NCBI GenBank assembly: GCA_017534115.1 | Contig: JAFWDD010000009.1 | Coordinates: forward strand, 1 to 34,850 | Direction: 5' to 3' | DNA length: 34,850 nt | Origin: Bacillota bacterium | Lineage (GTDB): Bacteria; Bacillota; Clostridia; Lachnospirales; Anaerotignaceae | In this document: positions 16,160 through 23,753 of the stretch, one piece after another | How positions within the stretch are numbered: the first letter of the stretch is position 1 | Layout: each line of letters starts with the position of its first letter | Translations under genes and position numbers: made by a program | The notes under the pieces: model-generated | Seen by the model: only the letters and a program-made list of their open reading frames with translations | Database searches by the model: none | What the model was told of the DNA's origin: nothing

Positions 16160-17938
16160 ATGAATGAAAAAGCATTAAGAGTTCTGGAATTTAATAAAAT
16201 AAAAGATAAACTTTCCTCATACGCGGTATCGCCTATGGGGAAAGAACTTGCCCAAAAATTGGAGCCAATGAATTATCTTGAGGATGTAAGGTCTGCCCAG
16301 GAAGAAACAACCGCGGCGGCATCCATGATTTTGCGAAAGGGCAATCTGCCTTTAGGCGGGCTTACAGAGGTAAGACCTCAGCTTAAAAGAGTTTCCGTGG
16401 GAGGAGTTCTCAACTGCAAAGAGCTTATTACCATCGGCAACTTCCTTTATGTGTGCACAAAAGTTAAAAGCTACGGTAAAAAAGAGTCCAAAGATGATAA
16501 TTATTCTGTCATCGATGGGCTTTTTGAGCTTGTTCAACCCGTTCCGGAATTGGAAAGAGCAATTAATACCTGCATACTTTCCGATACTGAAATAGCTGAT
16601 GACGCAACTCCGAAATTGCGTGACATAAGACGTGAAATCAAGCGTTCCAACGATAAAATAAGGGACAGCCTGAACTCAGTAATCAATTCTCCAGCATACA
16701 AAAATATGCTTCAGGATAATGTAATCACCATAAGAAACGACAGATACTGCGTTCCCGTAAAGCTGGAATATAAAGGCTCATTTGCAGGTATGGTTCATGA
16801 CCAGTCGAATTCCGGCTCCACAGTCTTCATAGAGCCGGCTTCTGTAGTGGCTCTTAACAACAAAATACGTGAGCTTAAATCCGAAGAACAGGCAGAAATG
16901 GACAGAATACTTGCGTGGCTTTCGGATATGGCCGGAAATAATCTAAATACAATAAACGCGGATCTGGAGATTCTCACAAGACTGGATTTCATATTTGCGA
17001 AGGGCGAACTTTCTCTTTCCATGGAAGGAAGCAAGCCGGAATTCAATAAAAACGGAATAATCGATATAAGACGAGGCAGACATCCTCTCCTGAACAGAGA
17101 TGAGGTTGTTCCCATAGATATAAATTTAGGCGGAGATTTTTCCGCGCTTCTCATAACAGGGCCAAATACAGGTGGTAAAACCGTAGCTTTAAAAACATTG
17201 GGTCTTTTCTCGGTAATGGGACAGTCCGGACTTCATATACCTGCGGGAGATAATTCCCGTCTCAGTATGTTTTCGGAAGTTTTTGCGGACATAGGTGATG
17301 ACCAGAGCATAGAGCAGAGTCTTTCTACATTTTCGGCGCATATGAGCAATATTGTTACTATTCTGGACAGGGCTGATGAAAACTGTCTGGTGCTTCTGGA
17401 CGAGCTTGGAGCAGGCACCGACCCTACGGAAGGCGCGGCTCTTGCAATAGCAATAATATCTTACCTGATGGAAAGAAAGACAAAAATCGCCGTTACGACT
17501 CATTACAGCGAGTTGAAAGTATTCGCTCTTGAAACAGATGGCATTGAAAATGCAAGCTGTGAATTTGATATAGATACATTAAGGCCTACATACAAGCTTT
17601 TAATAGGCGTTCCCGGAAAGAGCAACGCTTTCGCAATATCAAAAAGACTTGGGCTTTCAGATAATATAATAGATAAGGCAAAAGAGGTCATAAACAAGGA
17701 AGCGGTCCGTTTTGAGGATGTGCTCACAGAGCTTGAAATGTACAGAAAAACTGTCGAGACGGAAAAGGAAAAAGCGGAAGAATACAGACAGCAGACAGAG
17801 GATCTGAAAAGAATCTGGAACGCCAGAAAGATATTACAAATAGACAGAAAGAAAGGATTCTGCGGGAAGCTAAGGAAGAAGCCCGTGAAATCATTAAATC
17901 CGCGAAAGAAGAGTCAGACCGACTTGTTAAAGAGATAA
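16160..17938 (+). CDS. mutS2: Endonuclease MutS2, N-terminal and ATPase part (frameshifted gene, 5' piece)
   Basis: MutS2 binds branched DNA and stalled or collided ribosomes in Firmicutes; it lacks the mismatch-recognition domains of MutS. This piece contains the clamp and core region and the ABC ATPase: Walker A (GPNTGGKT) at 334-341, the signature (SLSTFSAHM) near 392-400 and Walker B (VLLDELGAGTDP) near 411-422. From about residue 550 (base 17811) the frame turns into unrelated sequence (RIWNARKI...) and stops at 17938. The expected charged coiled coil continues in the neighbouring frame. Adding one A to the run at 17807-17810 restores a continuous protein of about 789 residues, the normal MutS2 size. 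Confidence 0.9.
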   Translation: MNEKALRVLEFNKIKDKLSSYAVSPMGKELAQKLEPMNYLEDVRSAQEETTAAASMILRKGNLPLGGLTEVRPQLKRVSVGGVLNCKELITIGNFLYVCTKVKSYGKKESKDDNYSVIDGLFELVQPVPELERAINTCILSDTEIADDATPKLRDIRREIKRSNDKIRDSLNSVINSPAYKNMLQDNVITIRNDRYCVPVKLEYKGSFAGMVHDQSNSGSTVFIEPASVVALNNKIRELKSEEQAEMDRILAWLSDMAGNNLNTINADLEILTRLDFIFAKGELSLSMEGSKPEFNKNGIIDIRRGRHPLLNRDEVVPIDINLGGDFSALLITGPNTGGKTVALKTLGLFSVMGQSGLHIPAGDNSRLSMFSEVFADIGDDQSIEQSLSTFSAHMSNIVTILDRADENCLVLLDELGAGTDPTEGAALAIAIISYLMERKTKIAVTTHYSELKVFALETDGIENASCEFDIDTLRPTYKLLIGVPGKSNAFAISKRLGLSDNIIDKAKEVINKEAVRFEDVLTELEMYRKTVETEKEKAEEYRQQTEDLKRIWNARKILQIDRKKGFCGKLRKKPVKSLNPRKKSQTDLLKR

Positions 17939-18528
17939 ACAAAGAAGCCCGTCAGAAAGGAAATCGCGAAAGATTGAACGCCGCGAGAAGCGAGCTTAAG
18001 GGAAGGCTTGAGGAAGCAAATTCTCAGGTTGCCAGACCTGTATTTACAGGCAGCAAGGAACCTTTAACAGACGCTAAAGCCGGAGACAGAGTTTATATAA
18101 CCTCATTCGGGCAAAGCGGTGTCGTTATGTCTCCGCCCGATTCTTCAGGAGATGTGTTTGTACAGACCGGAATGATGAAAATGAAAGTACCTCTCAGAGA
18201 TTTGGTAAAGGATGTTGAGCGTAAGGAAAAGGACGACAATGCCGGAAGAGTTGTTACTAAAGTAAAATCCGGCAAAGCACAGAAAATTTCAACTGAAATT
18301 GACTGCAGAGGCCAGCTTGTGGACGAAGGAATCGGAAACATAGACAAATATCTGGATGACGCATATCTTGCTGGACTTAAGAAGGTTACCATAATTCACG
18401 GAAAAGGCACGGGAGCCTTAAGAAGCGCGGTACAGCAGTATCTTAGGACAAATCCTCATGTAAAGAGCTTCCGCTACGGAATGTACGGCGAAGGTGAAAC
18501 TGGTGTAACCATAGTAGAATTGAAATGA
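17812..18528 (+). CDS. mutS2: Endonuclease MutS2, coiled coil and Smr domain (frameshifted gene, 3' piece)
   Basis: This frame continues MutS2: NLERQKDITNRQKERILREA, then the rest of the coiled coil, a KOW-like region (GDRVYITSFGQSGVV), and a C-terminal Smr domain. In the Smr domain the usual DLRG is DCRG (near 18300) and the HGKGTG motif is intact (near 18400). Smr domains cut RNA or branched DNA. The first usual start codon in this frame is a TTG at 17974, but it has no ribosome binding site and coding clearly runs from upstream, so it is the second half of the preceding gene. The response regulator gene starts 9 bases after the stop. Confidence 0.88.
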   Translation, partial: NLERQKDITNRQKERILREAKEEAREIIKSAKEESDRLVKEINKEARQKGNRERLNAARSELKGRLEEANSQVARPVFTGSKEPLTDAKAGDRVYITSFGQSGVVMSPPDSSGDVFVQTGMMKMKVPLRDLVKDVERKEKDDNAGRVVTKVKSGKAQKISTEIDCRGQLVDEGIGNIDKYLDDAYLAGLKKVTIIHGKGTGALRSAVQQYLRTNPHVKSFRYGMYGEGETGVTIVELK

Positions 18529-18537
18529 GGTATTCTT

Positions 18538-19215
18538 GTGAAAGAAAAAATACTTGTAGTAGATGACGATAAACATATTTCCGAGCTTATCTGTCTGTAT
18601 CTTAATAAAGACGGATATGAAACAAAGGAAATAGACGACGGGAATATGGTTTTGGATACATTGAGAAACGGCGATTTCAAGGCGGTAATTCTGGATGTAA
18701 TGCTTCCGGGCACAGATGGGTTCAATCTTCTTTCGAAAATAAGAAGTTTTTCTGAAATTCCGGTTATAATGCTTACGGCAAGAGGAGAAAATTTTGATAA
18801 GATTCTCGGACTTGAAATGGGTGCCGATGATTATATAGTGAAGCCTTTCGATCCAAAGGAAATGGTTGCCCGTCTCCATGCCGTATTAAGGCGTTACGAG
18901 AAGAAATCCGATGAAAAGGCAAAGACGGTCAGATATGACAATCTTGAGGTCAATATTTCCAATTACAGCGTAACGTATCACGGCAAAACCCTTGATTTTC
19001 CGCCTAAGGAGCTTGAGCTTCTGTATTTTCTTGCGTCTAATCCTAACAGGGTCTATACAAGAGATGAGCTTCTGGACAAGGTCTGGGGATATGACAGAGC
19101 TGTAGATTCCAGAACAGTTGACGTTCACGTTAAGAGGATAAGGGAAAAATTTACTGAGGAAGAAAACTGGAAAATAAAAACAGTGCGTTCCGTAGGATAT
19201 TCATTTTCTGTGTAG
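18538..19215 (+). CDS. Two-component response regulator, OmpR/PhoB family
   Basis: A 225-residue DNA-binding response regulator. The receiver domain (about 3-115) has the acidic pair D9/D10, phosphoacceptor D53 (ILDVMLPG), T80 and K102 (VKPF). The C-terminal winged helix (about 130-225) includes the transactivation-loop region with PKELELLYFLASNPNRVYTRDELLDKVWGY and VDVHVKRIR. The start codon is GTG at 18538, with GAGGT 8 bases upstream that overlaps the mutS2 stop. The paired histidine kinase starts 3 bases (or 12, see next entry) after its stop. The stimulus and target genes cannot be told from the sequence; the PhoB/WalR-like type is common for envelope control. Confidence 0.93.
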   Translation: MKEKILVVDDDKHISELICLYLNKDGYETKEIDDGNMVLDTLRNGDFKAVILDVMLPGTDGFNLLSKIRSFSEIPVIMLTARGENFDKILGLEMGADDYIVKPFDPKEMVARLHAVLRRYEKKSDEKAKTVRYDNLEVNISNYSVTYHGKTLDFPPKELELLYFLASNPNRVYTRDELLDKVWGYDRAVDSRTVDVHVKRIREKFTEEENWKIKTVRSVGYSFSV

Positions 19216-19218
19216 GGT

Positions 19219-20652
19219 GTGATTATTCTGAAAATAAAGTCGCTTTTTAAAAAACAAATACTTTTTTATGTGATTATTATAATAGGGATAACCGTTCTTT
19301 TTACGGCCCTTACATCTGTTGTATACAGAAATGATTATATAGCGAGAAAAGAAGAAAGCCTCATTACTCACGGAGAGAATATAAGCAAGGAATATCAGTC
19401 GCTGCATAATGGCGGAATTGTGAATTATGAAGCCATACTGTACGAGATCAGGGTTTTGAAAAATACTGATAATGCTGATGTTTTCATTATAGGAAGCGAT
19501 GGAACGGTTTATATTACCTCCGATGGTTCTGAAAGCAAATGGATTGGCGTTACGGTGACGAATGAGGTGGTTTCGGAAATTCTGAAGGGTAATGTGGTTA
19601 CTGTGAAGGACGAGAATCTAAATATGTTCTCAGAACCTGTTCTTGCTGTTGGATACCCTATAATCGCGGGTGATAATCTTAACGGCGGCATACTTATGTG
19701 TGTTTCCATGCCTGAGATTGAGGAATCCGTAAGCTCGGTGTTTCAGACGGCTTTGAAGTTAATGATAATAGTTTCCATAATCGTTATTTTCCTGCTCTAT
19801 ATATTCACAAGAAGAATCACAAAGCCTCTTGTTGAAATGAACGAAGCGGCTAAAATCATAGCTGACGGAAATTTTGACAAACGAGTGGCGGTATCCGGCG
19901 AGGATGAAATAGGACAGCTGGGAGAAAGCTTCAACAATATGGCGGACAGTCTTGAAAAGCAGGAGATACTCAGAAGAAATTTCATTGCCAATGTGTCTCA
20001 CGACCTGAGAAGTCCGCTTACATCCATTGGCGGATATGTAAACGCAATGCTGGACGGGACGATTCCCGAAGAAAGCTACGGAAAATATCTTGGCATAGTC
20101 AGTGAGGAAGTGGACAGACTTTCGAAAATAACCAATGACATTGTTGCGCTGAGCAGCGCCCAGACAAGTCCTTTGGATCTGAATCTGGAGAGATTCGATA
20201 TAAACGAGCTGATAAGGGATACGGTGCGGTCCTTTGATAAGACAGCCGCTGACAAAAAAATGTACCTGAAATTAATACTTGAAGAGAAAGAGACCTTTGT
20301 CCTTGCGGACAGAGATAAAATACAAAGAGTGCTTTACAATCTCCTGGATAACGCATTCAAATTTACTCCTGATGAAGGACAGATAACTGTTGAGATTTCA
20401 TCTTTGGAAAATCAGAAAGTCCTTGTTTCCGTGGAGGATACGGGAATCGGCATTCCGGAGGAGGACAAAAAGTACGTATTTAACAGGTTTTACAAAACCG
20501 ACTCATCCAGAGGTATGTATAAAGAAAGCGGAGGCTTGGGACTTTCCATAGCCAGAGAATTCATCAATGCCCACGGAGAGAGCATCGGAATAGTAAAGAG
20601 CGATGAAACCGGAACAAAATTTTTGTTTACACTGAAAAAAGCGGAGGAATAA
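19219..20652 (+). CDS. Membrane sensor histidine kinase with HAMP domain
   Basis: Partner of the response regulator just upstream. Membrane segments lie at about residues 13-34 and 175-195, with an extracytoplasmic sensor of about 140 residues between them. A HAMP domain (about 196-248) comes next. HisKA has the phosphorylated His at about 261 (NVSHDLRSPLTS). The ATPase domain has an N box (LLDNAFKF, about 375-382), a G1 box (DTGIGIPEED) and a G2 box (GGLGLSIAREF). The GTG at 19219 has its Shine–Dalgarno only one base away. A CTG at 19228 lies 4 bases after GTGAT, the same geometry as the nadK TTG start, so CTG may be the real start. The sensor domain gives no clear ligand. Confidence 0.92.
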   Translation: MIILKIKSLFKKQILFYVIIIIGITVLFTALTSVVYRNDYIARKEESLITHGENISKEYQSLHNGGIVNYEAILYEIRVLKNTDNADVFIIGSDGTVYITSDGSESKWIGVTVTNEVVSEILKGNVVTVKDENLNMFSEPVLAVGYPIIAGDNLNGGILMCVSMPEIEESVSSVFQTALKLMIIVSIIVIFLLYIFTRRITKPLVEMNEAAKIIADGNFDKRVAVSGEDEIGQLGESFNNMADSLEKQEILRRNFIANVSHDLRSPLTSIGGYVNAMLDGTIPEESYGKYLGIVSEEVDRLSKITNDIVALSSAQTSPLDLNLERFDINELIRDTVRSFDKTAADKKMYLKLILEEKETFVLADRDKIQRVLYNLLDNAFKFTPDEGQITVEISSLENQKVLVSVEDTGIGIPEEDKKYVFNRFYKTDSSRGMYKESGGLGLSIAREFINAHGESIGIVKSDETGTKFLFTLKKAEE

Positions 20653-20654
20653 AA

Positions 20655-22010
20655 ATGACATATGATGAAGCCGTAAAATTTATTGAAGCCATGGGAGCCA
20701 ATGTTATAAAGCTTGGACTGGAAAGAGTGGAGGAGCTTCTGCATGCCATGGGCGACCCTCAGGAAAACCTGAATGTCATTCATGTTGCCGGAACCAACGG
20801 GAAAGGCTCGTTCTGCGCGTTTATTAGCAGTATCCTTCGGGATGCTGGATACAGAGTGGGTGTGTATACATCTCCCCATCTGGTTTCATATGCGGAAAGA
20901 TACAGTATTAACGGAGAAAACATTTCGGAAAAGGAATTTTCAGATATTGTGGAATATATAAAAGAATCTGCCGGAGATATAGACCCTACGCCCTTTGAGA
21001 TGCTTACAGCTCTTGCGTTTGAGTTTTTCAAGCGTAATAACACTGATTTTGTGATTCTGGAAGTAGGTCTTGGCGGAAGATTTGACGCTACAAACGTAAT
21101 TAAAAAGCCGGTACTTTCGGCAATAGCCCAAATCGGTATGGATCATATGGATTATCTTGGAGATACAGTGGAAAAAATAGCTTTTGAAAAAGGCGGGATA
21201 ATAAAGAAAAACTCACCTGCTGTCCTCTATTTTCAGGACAAATCTGTATATGACGTGATTAAAGGAATTTGCGATGAGAAGAACGCAAAGCTTTACTATC
21301 CGGAATATCAGGACATAGAAGTTGTTTCGCAAAATTTCAGAGAAACCGTATTTAATCTAAAAACAGATTTATATGAATATAAAAGCCTTGCCATAAGACT
21401 TATAGGCAACTATCAGATGGAAAATGCCTCCAACGCTGTCTGCGCGTCTTACGCCCTTCAGCAGTCAGGAATCCCCGTATCTGAGGAAAACATAAGAAAC
21501 GGACTGAAAAACGCCAAATGGGAAGGCAGAATGGAGCTTTTTGACACGAAGCCCATGATTTTGCTGGAAGGAGCCCACAATATAGACGGGATTAGAGAGC
21601 TTCGAAGCTCTCTGGAAACTTATTACAAGGACATTCCCATAACACTTCTTTTGGGTGTTCTGGGAGACAAGGAGTATGAGAAAATGCTTCAGGAAATAGT
21701 ACCTCTTTGCGACAGGATCGTACTTACGAAACCGGAAAACACAAGAGCGCTGGAATTAAGTATCCTGAAGGAAAGGACAGAGAAAATTAAGCCTGTTGAG
21801 TTTGTAAGCGAGAACATAAACGAGGCTTTTGAATATGGATTTACACACACGGAAGAAAACGGCGTGCTTTGCTGTGCCGGCTCCCTTTATCTGGTTGGAG
21901 CTATTAAAAAACACGTTTTAAATGGGAATAATATAGAAAAAATTGTCAAAATGAGAGAAAAAAATGGGAATTTGATTTTTGGAGGGAATTATGTATTACG
22001 AAACTTTTGA
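20655..22010 (+). CDS. folC: Folylpolyglutamate synthase / dihydrofolate synthase
   Basis: Mur-ligase-family enzyme that adds glutamate to folates and, in many bacteria, also makes dihydrofolate. The ATP loop GTNGKGS is at 46-52, with TSPHLVSYAERYSING, EVGLGGRFDATNV and the late LLEGAHNIDGI all conserved. At 451 residues it is slightly long: after the usual ending (LYLVGAIKKHV) it runs on for about 32 residues and overlaps the next gene by 20 bases. The A7 run at about 21957-21963 lies in that tail; with one A fewer the frame would close before the next ribosome binding site, so the tail may be an artefact. GGAGGAAT precedes the ATG, 2 bases after the kinase stop. Confidence 0.94.
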   Translation: MTYDEAVKFIEAMGANVIKLGLERVEELLHAMGDPQENLNVIHVAGTNGKGSFCAFISSILRDAGYRVGVYTSPHLVSYAERYSINGENISEKEFSDIVEYIKESAGDIDPTPFEMLTALAFEFFKRNNTDFVILEVGLGGRFDATNVIKKPVLSAIAQIGMDHMDYLGDTVEKIAFEKGGIIKKNSPAVLYFQDKSVYDVIKGICDEKNAKLYYPEYQDIEVVSQNFRETVFNLKTDLYEYKSLAIRLIGNYQMENASNAVCASYALQQSGIPVSEENIRNGLKNAKWEGRMELFDTKPMILLEGAHNIDGIRELRSSLETYYKDIPITLLLGVLGDKEYEKMLQEIVPLCDRIVLTKPENTRALELSILKERTEKIKPVEFVSENINEAFEYGFTHTEENGVLCCAGSLYLVGAIKKHVLNGNNIEKIVKMREKNGNLIFGGNYVLRNF

Positions 22011-23088
22011 GAGAATGGAAGAATTTATGAAAAAATCCTTTGCGGCGGCAGGAGTACCCGAGGAGGACGCTGCGGTCTGCGCGAAAGTACTGATTGAATC
22101 GGATAAAAGAGGAATCGATTCTCACGGAGTGGGAAGATTCAAACCTATTTATATTGACAGAATAGAAGACGGCATACAGAATCCTGTAACAGAATTCGAA
22201 ATCGTGCGGGATAACAAGGCCACAGCTGTTATTGACGGTCACGACGGAATGGGACATGTTATCGGCACAAGAGCTATGCAGATGGCAATCGATAAAGCCA
22301 AAGAACATGGTCTGGGAATGGTCGTTGTCCGCAATTCAACACACTACGGAATCGCCGGATATTATGCTCTTATGGCATCTGAAAACAATATGATCGGCAT
22401 TACGGGAACAAACGCGAGACCTTCGATCGCTCCCACTTTCGGAGTTGAAAATATGCTGGGAACAAATCCTCTTACAATAGGATTTCCCACAGACGAGGAT
22501 TTTCCTTTTGTAATCGACTGCGCCACATCCATAACCCAGAGAGGAAAAATTGAGCATTATTCAAGAATCAAGAAGAAAATGCCTGTGGGCTGGGTGCTGG
22601 ACAGAGACGGAAACGCCGTAACAGACCCTGATGTTGCTCTTGTTGGACTTCAGAGCGGAGACTGCGCTCTTGCGCCTTTGGGAGGAATCGGAGAAGAGCT
22701 TGCCGGATATAAGGGTTATAGCTATGCGGTTGTTGTAGAGGTATTAAGCGCGGCGCTTCAGGCAGGCAATTATCTGAAAATGCTTTCCGGATTTGATGAA
22801 AACAAGAATAAAATACCTTATAAATTAGGACATTTCTTTATTGCCATAGATATAAACGCGTTTATAGAACCAGATAAATTCAAAAAAACCGCGGGGGATA
22901 TCTTAAGAAAGCTGAGAGAATCCAAAAAAGCAAAAGGCGCAGAAAGGATCTATACTGCCGGCGAAAAGGAATATTTAGCTTATCTTGATAGAAAAGAAAA
23001 CGGTATTCCAATAAATGATGAGGTTAAAAAAGCTCTCACGGAAGTAAGGGATAAGTACGGCATAGATTATAAATTCGTATGGGATTAA
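21991..23088 (+). CDS. Malate/L-lactate dehydrogenase-family oxidoreductase (Ldh_2)
   Basis: A 365-residue NAD(P)-dependent dehydrogenase of the family that includes malate, L-sulfolactate, ureidoglycolate and 2,3-diketo-L-gulonate dehydrogenases, unrelated to Rossmann-type lactate dehydrogenases. Typical features are DSHGVGR near residue 46, the nucleotide/substrate segment RNSTHYGIAGYYA near 112-124, NARPSIAP, GTNPL, DCATS, and KGYSYAVVVEVLSAAL. The start is the ATG at 21991, 4 bases after GGAGGG; a TTG at 21979 lies within that ribosome binding site. The substrate cannot be told from the sequence. It ends this long run of genes; no clear terminator follows. Confidence 0.92.
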   Translation: MYYETFERMEEFMKKSFAAAGVPEEDAAVCAKVLIESDKRGIDSHGVGRFKPIYIDRIEDGIQNPVTEFEIVRDNKATAVIDGHDGMGHVIGTRAMQMAIDKAKEHGLGMVVVRNSTHYGIAGYYALMASENNMIGITGTNARPSIAPTFGVENMLGTNPLTIGFPTDEDFPFVIDCATSITQRGKIEHYSRIKKKMPVGWVLDRDGNAVTDPDVALVGLQSGDCALAPLGGIGEELAGYKGYSYAVVVEVLSAALQAGNYLKMLSGFDENKNKIPYKLGHFFIAIDINAFIEPDKFKKTAGDILRKLRESKKAKGAERIYTAGEKEYLAYLDRKENGIPINDEVKKALTEVRDKYGIDYKFVWD

Positions 23089-23163
23089 TTTTGCGATAAA
23101 CATAAGAAAAAAGGCTGATTATGTAATATTATCTTAAACAGTATTAAATTTTTTTAAAAAATG

Positions 23164-23192
23164 CTGAAATGTTAAAATTGTTGTGGTAATAT
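23164..23192 (+). promoter_or_regulatory. Probable promoter of the surface-polymer operon
   Basis: CTGAAA at 23164-23169 (4 of 6) and TAATAT at 23187-23192 (extended by TG at 23184-23185) with a 17-base spacer. An inverted repeat at 23139-23166 (CAGTATT and AATGCTG arms) overlaps the -35. It has no T tract after it, so it may be an operator more than a terminator; that is speculation. Confidence 0.5.
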
Positions 23193-23229
23193 GAAGTAGG
23201 CAATTTATTCGAAAAGGAGTTTATTTAGC

Positions 23230-23733
23230 ATGAATAAAGGCAAAAAAGCGATTATCGGAATAGTAATAGCCGGCTTGGTTATCGGTGGAGCTGTTTATTC
23301 CATGGCGGCTGCGGGAGATCCCGGATCAGAAGCGGATCCTCTTGTTACAAAAAGCTATGTGGACAGCAAAATCAGCGAGATGTCAGGCGGTTCTGCAAAT
23401 GTAAATGTGGATGAAATAGTATCCAGGGTTTTGGCCCAGGTAAATACTCAGGTTGGCGGAACCACTGAATCCTATACTCCTTTGAACATAAAGGAAGGAA
23501 ACATAATGATTGCCTCTGAAGGAACAGAGATAATATTAAGAAGCGGAATTGCTACTGTCTATGTTCCCGGTGAAAACGGAATTTCAGACGTAACAAGCGG
23601 AAAAGATTTATACAACGGAGAAAATATCGGACAGAACCACCTTCTTATTGTGCCTCGTTCCGACGGCAGAGGCCTTGTTGCCTCAACGGAATGCTGGGTT
23701 CTTATAAAAGGCGGATATAGATTCATGAACTAA
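23230..23733 (+). CDS. Exported or membrane-anchored protein of unknown function
   Basis: A 167-residue protein with a single N-terminal hydrophobic segment (about 6-27), then an exported portion. The segment DPLVTKSYVDSKI (about 37-49) is followed by a short amphipathic helix region and a compact C-terminal core with SEGTEIILRSG, ISDVTSGKDLYNGENI and NHLLIVPRSDGRGL. From memory this arrangement recurs in small Clostridia wall-associated proteins of unknown function; I cannot name the family. AAGGAG at 23214-23219 supports the start. It sits behind a probable promoter and 20 bases before the MurJ–Wzy fusion, so it looks like the first gene of the polymer operon. Confidence 0.85.
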   Translation: MNKGKKAIIGIVIAGLVIGGAVYSMAAAGDPGSEADPLVTKSYVDSKISEMSGGSANVNVDEIVSRVLAQVNTQVGGTTESYTPLNIKEGNIMIASEGTEIILRSGIATVYVPGENGISDVTSGKDLYNGENIGQNHLLIVPRSDGRGLVASTECWVLIKGGYRFMN

Positions 23734-23753
23734 AACGAACACCGGGTGAAATA

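Noticed and set aside
17800-17815. Programmed -1 frameshifting as the explanation for the mutS2 break
   Set aside because: The site does not fit a canonical X XXY YYZ slippery heptamer, MutS2 is not known to use frameshifting, and one extra A restores the normal protein.
23139-23166. Hairpin after the malate/lactate dehydrogenase gene as a terminator
   Set aside because: The stem is short and AT-rich and no T tract follows the second arm; it overlaps a likely -35 box instead.
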